A DNA stretch of 25,526 nucleotides. Source: Nitrososphaerota archaeon. GTDB taxonomy: Archaea > Thermoproteota > Nitrososphaeria > Nitrososphaerales > UBA183. The stretch spans positions 1 to 25,526 of the forward strand of contig JAFMAU010000026.1 of the NCBI GenBank assembly GCA_029784825.1. The letters run 5' to 3'. The translations under genes were made by a program, and so were the position numbers. Under the pieces are notes generated by a model. It was given only the letters and a program-made list of their open reading frames with translations, ran no database searches and was not told where the DNA came from. Shown one piece after another: positions 7,031-13,334 of the stretch. Numbering within the stretch: position 1 is the stretch's first letter; each line of letters begins with the position of its first letter.

Positions 7031-7231
7031 CTAGTGCTTGGAGCGCACCAGCTGCGCCTTGATCTCCTTCCTAACGGTGGGCGGAAGGAGGAGTTCGATC
7101 CCCAGGACCTTCTTCTTGGAGTCGAGGTCCACTACCATGTTGTCGGCCAGGGGCTCGCTTGAAGATACCCTGCCATTCTTCAGCCTCAGGTAAAGCGCGT
7201 CGGCGTCCTTGTCAAACTCGAGTGAAGCCAA
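7031..7231 (-). CDS. DUF2283 family protein
   Basis: The 66-residue product starts MASLEFDKDADALYLRLKNGRV, then NMVVDLDSKKKVLGIELL, the typical DUF2283 pattern of a strand carrying D-x-D-ALY-L-L followed by V-D-D-G-IE-L. The biochemical role of DUF2283 is not established; members often sit near toxin-antitoxin genes. Here it starts 17 nt after vapC of the second module and ends next to the start of the surface-protein gene, so it is probably co-transcribed with both. Confidence 0.85.
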   Translation of the reverse strand: MASLEFDKDADALYLRLKNGRVSSSEPLADNMVVDLDSKKKVLGIELLLPPTVRKEIKAQLVRSKH

Positions 7232-7248
7232 ACCTCTTTGCCCCTTCC

Positions 7249-7626
7249 CTAGAAGAGGTGCAGTCCGTCCTGTGTGAACTGTTCGAAGTGCCTGGAGTCG
7301 AGAGTCGAGAGCCTGGCCGACCTGTTGATGGCCACCGCCGCTATCATGGTGTCGATTCTGCGGACTGGCTTGCCCCTTTTCTCCGCCGTCAACTCGAGGC
7401 GTGACGATACTTCTGCGTCCTCCTTCTCGTATGGGAGCACCCGCAACCTTCCGATCTTCTCTACGGACTTGGTGTATTTCTTCAGGCCATAGAGGAGCTC
7501 GTGCATGTTGATGGAGGTTGTGCCTACGTCCTCACCGGCCTCGCTAAGCGCCTTTAGCAGGCGGTCCCCCTCGGAAGACTCTTTGTCGAGAATTTCGATT
7601 AAAACGTTCGTGTCGAGTAGGATCAT
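7249..7626 (-). CDS. vapC: VapC-type PIN-domain toxin (second VapBC module)
   Basis: A 125-residue PIN-domain nuclease with the full acidic set: D5 (MILLDTNVLIEIL), E43 (NMHELLYGL), D92 (RIDTMIAAVAI) and D110 (LSTLDSRHF). It resembles the archaeal VapC group that is paired with COG1753-type antitoxins. The ATG overlaps the antitoxin stop by 4 nt, giving coupled translation. It differs clearly from the VapC at 4884-5279, so the two modules are not a recent duplication. Confidence 0.93.
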   Translation of the reverse strand: MILLDTNVLIEILDKESSEGDRLLKALSEAGEDVGTTSINMHELLYGLKKYTKSVEKIGRLRVLPYEKEDAEVSSRLELTAEKRGKPVRRIDTMIAAVAINRSARLSTLDSRHFEQFTQDGLHLF

Positions 7627-7835
7627 GCCCTCTTCTCTTCCCTGCGGGCTGAAATCTCGGACAGCAGCTTTCGCTTGTCGGCGAAGGTCAGTTTCCCACG
7701 CATCCTCTTCAACACCTCGACCGAACTCCCCTGCTCGACAAGCCTTACGAAAAGGTCACTGAAGCTCTCGTCCGGGTCTTTCACCGCGACTAGTTTCTCG
7801 TAGACATCGTCTTTTATCGTCAGTGTCTTGGTCAT
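7623..7835 (-). CDS. vapB: VapB-type antitoxin, COG1753/UPF0330-like (second module)
   Basis: From the ATG at 7835 the 70-residue product begins MTKTLTIKDDVYEKLVAVKD and continues SFSDLFVRLVEQ, the standard pattern of the COG1753 antitoxins (strand, then helices). The tail (RKLLSEISARREEKRA) is highly charged. An upstream in-frame start at 7898 would add residues with no family match and would read through the promoter, so it is rejected. TTTATATG about 30 nt upstream fits the archaeal TATA box. It binds and inhibits the VapC it overlaps by 4 nt. Confidence 0.85.
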   Translation of the reverse strand: MTKTLTIKDDVYEKLVAVKDPDESFSDLFVRLVEQGSSVEVLKRMRGKLTFADKRKLLSEISARREEKRA

Positions 7836-7844
7836 GAAGCCTAT

Positions 7845-7868
7845 GTGTTTAAACATACATATAAACAT
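7845..7868 (-). promoter_or_regulatory. Promoter/operator of the second VapBC operon
   Basis: An AT-rich island with TTTATATG (minus strand) as TATA box. A perfect 10-bp palindrome TGTTTAAACA at 7846-7855 is followed by a second TAAACAT at 7862-7868. Position and symmetry fit an autoregulatory antitoxin site. R5 starts 16 nt further upstream. Confidence 0.55.
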
Positions 7869-7883
7869 GGCATGCATCATTCC

Positions 7884-8022
7884 GAGATTCGAACCCATAT
7901 AGGTTCGGACCCCACCGGGCCTGGGTTGTAAGAGCTCAGAGTAGACTCTGATTGGCTATCATAGCATGATTAGAGCCGTTTACAGCTGGTGGTTCTCGGG
8001 ACGCTCGAACCCACAGGCAAAG
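7884..8022 (+). repeat. Dispersed tRNA-like repeat R5
   Basis: It starts GAGATTCGAACCCATATAGG and contains GGACCCCACCGGGCCTGGG and TTGTAAGAGCTCAGAGTAGACTCTG, then ATAGCATGATTAGAGCC. The tail GTTCTCGGGACGC...CCACAGGCAAAG matches R2. In this copy AGAG...CTCT flanks the A-box-like segment and can pair. It ends 3 nt before the stop codon of the truncated sorting-signal gene. Confidence 0.75.
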
Positions 8023-8024
8023 AC

Positions 8025-8340
8025 TCAGAGGCCCCGTCGCCTCATTAGTAAGTATGAGAACACGACAGCAGCAATGGAAACCCCCACTGGAAGAAGCTGA
8101 AGTGGGAACTCGGGGATTCCCCCACCCCCCTGTGATGTCAAGGATGAAGTGGTGGAGCTGGCACTAGTTGTTGCACCGCTCGCCGTCGAAACGGACGTTG
8201 TTGTGGAGATGCCCGCCGTCTGCAGGGCGTAGGTCGCCGACATTGTCAGATTCGAGTATAGTTCGACCGTCCTTGCCGGGTTTGCCTGGCGCAGGGGGAC
8301 CCATACTGTGGATTCCGCCTCGAACAAGCGCCCCAGAAGC
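8025..8340 (-). pseudogene. C-terminal remnant of a cell-surface protein with a PEF-CTERM-like sorting signal
   Basis: The minus-strand frame ending at 8025 encodes a Ser/Thr-rich linker (ISTTTSVSTASGATTSASST), a Gly run, IPEFP, a hydrophobic helix (LLPVGVSIAAVVFSYLL) and MRRRGL. This is the tripartite layout of archaeal C-terminal anchoring/sorting signals such as PEF-CTERM. Upstream, ESTVWVPLRQANPARTVELYSN still looks like a real exterior domain. Beyond about 8340 the same frame is merely the complement of the ACT-V4R gene, so the N-terminal part of the surface protein is missing. I read it as a gene fragment cut off by a rearrangement at roughly 8340-8380. Confidence 0.6.
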
Positions 8341-8418
8341 GTTCCTGACGGCCGGCAAACGGCCCCCCTCCCCGAGGGTGCTAACGCTTTTAGCGAAGCG
8401 ATGCCGCTCGCAAACCGC

Positions 8419-9201
8419 ATGTCCCAGGGTCCGAGGGGGATCCCGATATTCATCTTCGCGCCTTCGAGGAACGTGTTCAGGATAACCTCTGTCCACAAGA
8501 ACGTGCCCGGGTCTCTATTGGAGCTGCTCACGGAGATTTCGAAGTCAAAGCTGAACATATTGAGCGTGACCACGTCCGCCATTCCAGATGCCGAGTCGGC
8601 AACGCTGACCCTTGTCGTGGAGGCTTCGCCCGACGTGACCTTGCGTGATGTAAAGTCAAAGCTCAGGCCCTCGGCCCTGGTGCCGAGCATAGAAGTGGAG
8701 CCGGCGCACAGTGGGCTGGTGGTGGAAGACGGCCACTTCCCCATCATCATGAGCGGGGGAGAAAGACTGCTGCTGATGAGAGCGGACCTCTTCGTGCCGA
8801 TGACTGCATCGCTGAAGAAGACGTTCGGGACAGGAGGCGACGTGATACTCTATCAAATGGGGTATTCCTACGGAGAGACCGCGATGCAGAAGTTCATCGC
8901 TCTGATGGGGAGAGACTATGTTCAGGAGAACTTCAGAGAACTCGGAAAGGTCTATACCGCCCTGGGGTGGTGTAAGCCTACGTTGACCAAGCTGAGCCCA
9001 GAGCAGGGAGAGGTCGAGGTTGAGATGGAGGACAGCTTCGAGTGCTCAGGTCAGAGGTCGATGGTGCGGGGAAGCCAGTTTCTGCGGGGCCACATGACCG
9101 CTGTGATGGATGTCGCGTGGAGAAAGGAGTTCTCAAGCGAGGAGACAGAGTGCATCTCAAGGGGGGACGGTCGATGCAAGTTCGAATTCAGGGCGAAGTA
9201 G
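8419..9201 (+). CDS. ACT-like plus V4R domain protein
   Basis: The 260-residue product has an N-terminal ACT-like fold (ITSVHKNVPGSLLELLTEIS...ILSVTTSAIPDAESATLTLVVE, about residues 15-75), a linker, then a V4R (4-vinyl reductase) domain over the last ~140 residues, ending in the typical SEETECISRGDGRCKFEF with two cysteines. ACT domains usually bind small ligands such as amino acids; V4R domains are small-molecule-binding modules, often regulatory. No DNA-binding domain is visible, so a sensor or partner of a regulator is the best guess. I chose ATG 8419 because CTTTTAG at 8388 is about 29 nt upstream (leaderless). ATG 8401 or 8308 would extend into sequence unlike the family. Confidence 0.75.
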   Translation: MSQGPRGIPIFIFAPSRNVFRITSVHKNVPGSLLELLTEISKSKLNILSVTTSAIPDAESATLTLVVEASPDVTLRDVKSKLRPSALVPSIEVEPAHSGLVVEDGHFPIIMSGGERLLLMRADLFVPMTASLKKTFGTGGDVILYQMGYSYGETAMQKFIALMGRDYVQENFRELGKVYTALGWCKPTLTKLSPEQGEVEVEMEDSFECSGQRSMVRGSQFLRGHMTAVMDVAWRKEFSSEETECISRGDGRCKFEFRAK

Positions 9202-9305
9202 AGTCGACCAGGGGACTGCGGGCCGGGCGCGAGGCTCCTAGTCGCGATCGCTGCCCCGCAGAGATCCGACGCACACGCCGGAGATCTGCATGCCCCTCGA
9301 GAATC

Positions 9306-9321
9306 TTCTCAAGCTTGAGAA
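9306..9321. promoter_or_regulatory. Perfect 16-bp palindrome ahead of the universal stress gene
   Basis: TTCTCAAGCTTGAGAA is fully self-complementary. It sits about 105 nt after the ACT-V4R stop and 45 nt before the universal stress protein ATG, just upstream of the probable TATA box (ACTTAAAC, 9333-9340). It could be a regulator site for the stress gene or a terminator hairpin for the gene before it; there is no T-run right after it, which favours an operator. Confidence 0.5.
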
Positions 9322-9366
9322 TCGGCTCGTGAACTTAAACGGAGCTCGTCGGCGGCGGGAAAGGAA

Positions 9367-9801
9367 ATGGCCCGAAGACCGTTAGAGCACATCTTGGTAG
9401 CATACGACGGTTCCGAGAATGCACTGAGGGCCTGCGAGGTCGCGTCGGTCCTTGCAAGCCGCTTCGGTTCCAAGGTCAGCCTGTTGTATGTCATCCCGAC
9501 CCTGAGCATCTACACCGCACCCATGGCCGACCAATACTACGCGTTCCAGCGGGGAGCGGCGGAGTCGGCGGTAAGAGAGTGCCAGGGGGTCTTCGACCGC
9601 CACGGCGTGACGGCTACCGTCGATATCGTCCCGGCTCGTTGGTCCATCGTGGAGACGATTTTGAGCTATGCACTTGACAGGGGCGCGAGCCTCATAGTCG
9701 TCGGGGCCAGGGGAACGGGAGGCTTCGAGAAGTTGCTCGTCGGGGGCGTCGCCAGCGGCGTCGTCGCCCACGCCCACTGCCCGGTGCTCGTCGTCAAGTG
9801 A
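9367..9801 (+). CDS. Universal stress protein (UspA family)
   Basis: A 144-residue cytoplasmic protein of the ATP-binding Usp type. The N-terminus HILVAYDGSENALRACEVA and the C-terminal GARGTGGFEKLLVGGVASGVVAHAHCPVLVVK fit the family; the latter is the nucleotide-binding loop (G-x2-G-x9-G-S/T pattern, with some variation). Length is normal. TTAAAC lies about 29 nt before the ATG, fitting leaderless transcription, and the 16-bp palindrome sits just upstream. It precedes a metal-transport ATPase on the same strand, which suggests a stress-linked setting, though an 88-nt gap with its own TTAATT box separates them. The exact role in this organism is unknown. Confidence 0.93.
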   Translation: MARRPLEHILVAYDGSENALRACEVASVLASRFGSKVSLLYVIPTLSIYTAPMADQYYAFQRGAAESAVRECQGVFDRHGVTATVDIVPARWSIVETILSYALDRGASLIVVGARGTGGFEKLLVGGVASGVVAHAHCPVLVVK

Positions 9802-9889
9802 GCTTCTGCACGGGCCGGCCCCAACCGCGTTTTCATTTGTGGGAAGCGTATCACCGCCTTAATTCTCCGACCAGCGGCGGACTCTGAAA

Positions 9890-11758
9890 ATGAGCCGCGT
9901 CGGGCGAAGGACTGGGAGCAGGCAGGCACGGCCGCTGGTCAGGGCCTATCCCCTCCCGTTCATCGCACTGGCCGGGATGGGGACAGGTGTTGCCTTCGCA
10001 CTATTTGGAGATGGCGACGCCGCCAGGGCGGTCTGGTACGGAACCCTCGTAGTAGGGGGCCTGCCTGTCGTCGCGAAGACTGTCCGGGGGGCGCTGAAGC
10101 GCAAGTTCGCAGCTGACCTGATTGCGATGCTTGCGATAGTCACAGCGATCTTGACCGACGAAGCCTTCGCGGGAGTCGTTATAGTCCTGATGCAGACAGG
10201 AGGGGAGGCGATAGACGACTACGGGTTCAGGAGGGCCTCCTCGTCGCTCGAAGAGCTCATTGCGAGGGCACCGAGGCTCGCGAGGCGCAGGCGGAGCGAC
10301 GCCCTTGAAGAAGTGAGAGTGGAGGAGGTGAAGATCGGGGACGCCTTGGTCGTCAGACCGGGGGACCTCGTTCCTGTGGACGGCTCGGTCGCATCCGAGC
10401 CCGCGGAAGTGGACGAGTCAGCCCTGACTGGAGAGCCCCTTCCAAAATCAAAGTTCCTTGGAGACAAGCTGCTGAGCGGAAGCGTGAATGTGGGACCTCT
10501 GTTCGAGATGATCGCATCGAAGGAGAGCGGGAAGAGCCAGTACTCCAGGATTGTCGAGCTCGTGAAGGAGGCCCAAGGTCAGAAGCCGCCCATACAGAGA
10601 CTTGCGGACAGGTATGCGGTGTGGTTCACCCCGATTACGGTGGCGGTGGCGCTGGCCAGCCTTGCCCTGACCCGGAGTTTCGATGCGTTCCTCGCAGTCC
10701 TGGTCGTGGCGACCCCGTGCCCGCTCATACTTGCGACCCCTCTGGCTGTGATCAGCGGAGTCAACAGGGCGGCGAAAGAAGGAATCATCGTGAAGAGCGG
10801 CGCGGCGATTGAGCAGATCGGAAGAGGAAGGGTGGTCATATTCGACAAGACCGGTACTCTCACCTTCGGAACGCCTGCAATCGAGAGGGTCGTACCGATG
10901 GGATGGGAGGCAGACGCCATCCTGAAGTTGGCGGCGAGCGTAGAGCAGTACTCCACTCACCCCGTCGCCGTCTCGGTCGCCAAGGCAGGCAGGGAGAGGT
11001 TCGGCGGGCTCCTCCCGGCGAGGGATTTCGCAGAGGCACCAGGCCGAGGGGTCAGGGCGAAGGTCGACGGCGCGAGTGTGGTCCTTGGGTCACAGACTTA
11101 CGTGGAGCAGGCAATCGGCGGGAGGTTCGATGCGGGCTCCGGAGATGTGCTGGAAGAGGCCCAGGCAAAGGGGAAGCTCGTGTCGTTCGTCGCTGTCGAC
11201 GGAAGACCTGCAGGGATCATCGTATTCAGCGACCAGCTCAGGCCGGGCGTTCCCGCGATGCTCCTGAAACTCAGGGAACTGGGCGTAGAGCAGGCGGTGA
11301 TGCTGACAGGAGACTGCGCCGCGAACGCGGAGACCGTCGCGAAGGAGGCGGGGATCGAGAAGGCAGAGGCGAACCTCTTGCCGCAGCAGAAGGTGGATGA
11401 GGTGAGGAAGCTGACCGAAGAGTTCGGCTCATCGATAATGGTTGGGGATGGGATCAACGACGCACCGGCCCTGGTGGCCGCAACGGTGGGAGTGGCGATG
11501 GGCGCCCACGGAACCGGGATTTCAGCCGAGGCGGCGGACGTCGTCCTGCTCGTCGACGACGTGACGAAGGTCGGTGACGGGATCGCCATAGGCCAGAGGA
11601 TGCTCCACATCGCGAAACAGAGCATCTTCTTCGGAATGGGCGGGAGCTTCGTCCTGATGGTAGTGGCGTCGTTCGGGTATATTCAGCCTGCGATAGGCGC
11701 CGTCATGCAGGAGGCCTTGGACATCACGGTGATCCTCAACGCCTTGAGGGTAAGGTAG
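9890..11758 (+). CDS. P1B-type heavy-metal ATPase with TPCP motif, no N-terminal metal-binding domain
   Basis: A 622-residue ATP-driven metal pump of the cell membrane. Landmarks: TGEP at 180-183 (actuator domain), TPCP at 275-278 in the ion-binding helix, DKTGT with the phosphorylated D319, the STHP signature of P1B ATPases (H357-P358), MLTGD, and GDGIND at 519-524. There is no N-terminal CxxC or His-rich domain and no C-terminal hemerythrin domain. A TPC core rather than CPC, CPH or SPC recalls the P1B-5 (Nia-type) group linked to nickel/iron. Substrate is therefore uncertain but copper (CPC) is unlikely. CCTTAATT about 28 nt before the ATG supports the start. It is a possible export system, downstream of a stress protein. 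Confidence 0.9.
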   Translation: MSRVGRRTGSRQARPLVRAYPLPFIALAGMGTGVAFALFGDGDAARAVWYGTLVVGGLPVVAKTVRGALKRKFAADLIAMLAIVTAILTDEAFAGVVIVLMQTGGEAIDDYGFRRASSSLEELIARAPRLARRRRSDALEEVRVEEVKIGDALVVRPGDLVPVDGSVASEPAEVDESALTGEPLPKSKFLGDKLLSGSVNVGPLFEMIASKESGKSQYSRIVELVKEAQGQKPPIQRLADRYAVWFTPITVAVALASLALTRSFDAFLAVLVVATPCPLILATPLAVISGVNRAAKEGIIVKSGAAIEQIGRGRVVIFDKTGTLTFGTPAIERVVPMGWEADAILKLAASVEQYSTHPVAVSVAKAGRERFGGLLPARDFAEAPGRGVRAKVDGASVVLGSQTYVEQAIGGRFDAGSGDVLEEAQAKGKLVSFVAVDGRPAGIIVFSDQLRPGVPAMLLKLRELGVEQAVMLTGDCAANAETVAKEAGIEKAEANLLPQQKVDEVRKLTEEFGSSIMVGDGINDAPALVAATVGVAMGAHGTGISAEAADVVLLVDDVTKVGDGIAIGQRMLHIAKQSIFFGMGGSFVLMVVASFGYIQPAIGAVMQEALDITVILNALRVR

Positions 11759-11848
11759 CCACGCTCCACCCCAGGCCGCGGCCCCAGGGAGGTTCCGATC
11801 CGACCGGCACCGCTCCTTTGCCCACCCCCTTTCTGAGCGGCCCATCAC

Positions 11849-11857
11849 CCTTAAAGG
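11849..11857 (+). promoter_or_regulatory. Leaderless promoter box of the aminotransferase gene
   Basis: CCTTAAAGG lies about 27 nt before the GTG at 11880, the usual archaeal TATA-to-start distance when the transcript begins at the start codon. It supports the GTG as the real start. CCCTTAAAGGG is also symmetric. Confidence 0.5.
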
Positions 11858-11879
11858 GCCAGAGTCGGAGTTCCGAGTC

Positions 11880-13229
11880 GTGCAAGCGGCGCTGTTCGAT
11901 GAGAGCGAGGTGCTGAAACACTTCGGGGCCAGGACGAGGCGCTCGGCTGAGCTCTTTCGGAAGGCGACCCAGGTCACCCCGGGAGGGGTCATGGCCGGGA
12001 TCAAGTTCTTCGAGCCATACCCGGTGTTCATGAACCGGGCGGATGGGTCCCACGCCTGGGACGTCGACGGCAACGACTACGTAGACTATCTGATGAGCTA
12101 TGGGGCGATCGTGCTTGGGCACGGCTCCCAGGCCCAGCGACGGGCGACGGAGGCCGTGTGGAAGTCGATCGGCACTTCCGTCATGGGAACGCCGACGGAG
12201 GTGGAGGTCGAGTACGGGGCCATCCTCAGGGACATCTACCACCCAGGGGGCCTGATCAGGTTCACCAACTCGGGGCTGGAGGCGACCTTGCTCGCGGTCA
12301 GGCTAGCGAGAGCCTTCACAGGGAGGCGGAAGGTGGCGAAGTTCGAGGGGCACTACCACGGCGCGGTGGACCGGCTCCTTTTCAGCTACACGCCGCCGGC
12401 CAGCAGGGCGGGGCCGGACGAGTCCCCCCTCCCGATCGGAGACAGCGCAGAGATAGACGGAGAGATGCTGCGGGACTCTCTGGTACTCCCGTTCAACGAC
12501 CTAGATTCGACCGAGAGGCTGCTGACGAGCCATTCGAGAGAGTTGGCGTGCGTCATAATGGAACCGTTCGAAGAAGGGGTGATTGCGGCTGAGGGCAGGT
12601 TCATGGCTGGTCTGAGGGGCATCACCAAGGACCTGAAGATACCGCTGATCTACGACGAAGTGAAGACAGGGCTCAGGGTGAGGATAGGAGGGGCATCGGA
12701 GTTCTACTCTCTGACCCCCGACCTCGCTTGCCTCGGGAAGATAATCGGCGGGGGCATGCCCATAGGGGCGGTGGTCGGCGACTCCAGGATCATGGACCTG
12801 TTGGACCCGCGCGGAGAGAAGCCTTCGAGGGTCTTCCATTCCGGGACATTCAACGGCAATCCCCTTTCACTGTCGGTCGGAAGGGCGACGGTCGAAGAGA
12901 TATCTCGGAGCGGGAGGTTCGACACCCTCCGCAGGCGCACGGACGACCTGAAGAGGGCGTTCTCCGGCGAACTCTCCCAACGCCACATCCCCCATCAGAT
13001 TCTCGGAGAAGGAGGGATGTTCAACCTGTTCTTGACCGACAGGAAGGTCAGGAACTACCGCGACGCCAGGAGGTCAGACCTTCGCACCAGGAGGCTGCTC
13101 GACCTCGAGCTGATCTCGCGGGGCGTCTACCTGAAGCCGGAGAACAGGTTCTGCCTCTCCCTTGCCCACACTGCGGACGACGTGAGCCTGACCCGGGAAA
13201 GGTTTGCATCGTCCTTGGACTCCGCCTAG
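11880..13229 (+). CDS. Class III (HemL-like) PLP aminotransferase
   Basis: A 449-residue cytoplasmic PLP enzyme of fold type I, closest in appearance to glutamate-1-semialdehyde aminomutase. Visible features: TPGGVMAGIKFFEPYPVF and ADGSHAWDVDGNDYVDY at the N-terminus, KFEGHYHGAVD, the cofactor aspartate in IYDEVKTG, and the Schiff-base lysine K287 in LGKIIGGGMPIGA. It differs from true HemL: NSGLEA instead of NSGTEA, and GTFNGNP rather than the GTLSGNP gating loop. I therefore do not assign it to tetrapyrrole synthesis. It may be an aminotransferase or aminomutase of unknown substrate. The next gene, a PurD-like ATP-grasp enzyme about 105 nt downstream on the same strand, may act in the same pathway. 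Confidence 0.88.
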   Translation: MQAALFDESEVLKHFGARTRRSAELFRKATQVTPGGVMAGIKFFEPYPVFMNRADGSHAWDVDGNDYVDYLMSYGAIVLGHGSQAQRRATEAVWKSIGTSVMGTPTEVEVEYGAILRDIYHPGGLIRFTNSGLEATLLAVRLARAFTGRRKVAKFEGHYHGAVDRLLFSYTPPASRAGPDESPLPIGDSAEIDGEMLRDSLVLPFNDLDSTERLLTSHSRELACVIMEPFEEGVIAAEGRFMAGLRGITKDLKIPLIYDEVKTGLRVRIGGASEFYSLTPDLACLGKIIGGGMPIGAVVGDSRIMDLLDPRGEKPSRVFHSGTFNGNPLSLSVGRATVEEISRSGRFDTLRRRTDDLKRAFSGELSQRHIPHQILGEGGMFNLFLTDRKVRNYRDARRSDLRTRRLLDLELISRGVYLKPENRFCLSLAHTADDVSLTRERFASSLDSA

Positions 13230-13300
13230 GCGGACCGCGAAGACTCTCGGAAAAACGCAGACGATCGAGTCGCGCATCGGAAACCCGGCGTCTTGCAACG

Positions 13301-13309
13301 AATATTAAC
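13301..13309 (+). promoter_or_regulatory. Promoter box of the ATP-grasp gene
   Basis: AATATTAAC is about 30 nt before the ATG at 13335. It gives the ATP-grasp gene its own probable leaderless promoter and argues against the in-frame upstream start at 13293, which would lie before the box. Confidence 0.5.
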
Positions 13310-13334
13310 GAGCGGTAATTCCGTTCGATATCGG

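Noticed and set aside
7836..7898. Upstream extension of the second VapB
   Set aside because: It would translate through the TATA box and palindrome; the family starts at MTKTLTI.
581..8022. Bona fide integron attC sites or a CRISPR array
   Set aside because: The RYYYAAC/GTTRRRY core sites of attC are not matched, no integrase is present, and the copies are far apart with genes rather than short spacers between them.
8340..8750. N-terminal part of the minus-strand frame that ends at 8025
   Set aside because: It is the complement of the well-supported ACT-V4R gene; only the C-terminal section looks independently coding.
9809..9830. GGGCCGGCCC palindrome as terminator of the stress gene
   Set aside because: Short dyad, with the nearest T-run several bases away; not enough to call.
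11880..13229. Assignment as hemL (glutamate-1-semialdehyde aminomutase)
   Set aside because: Substitutions in the PLP-phosphate and gating-loop motifs make a paralogue more likely.
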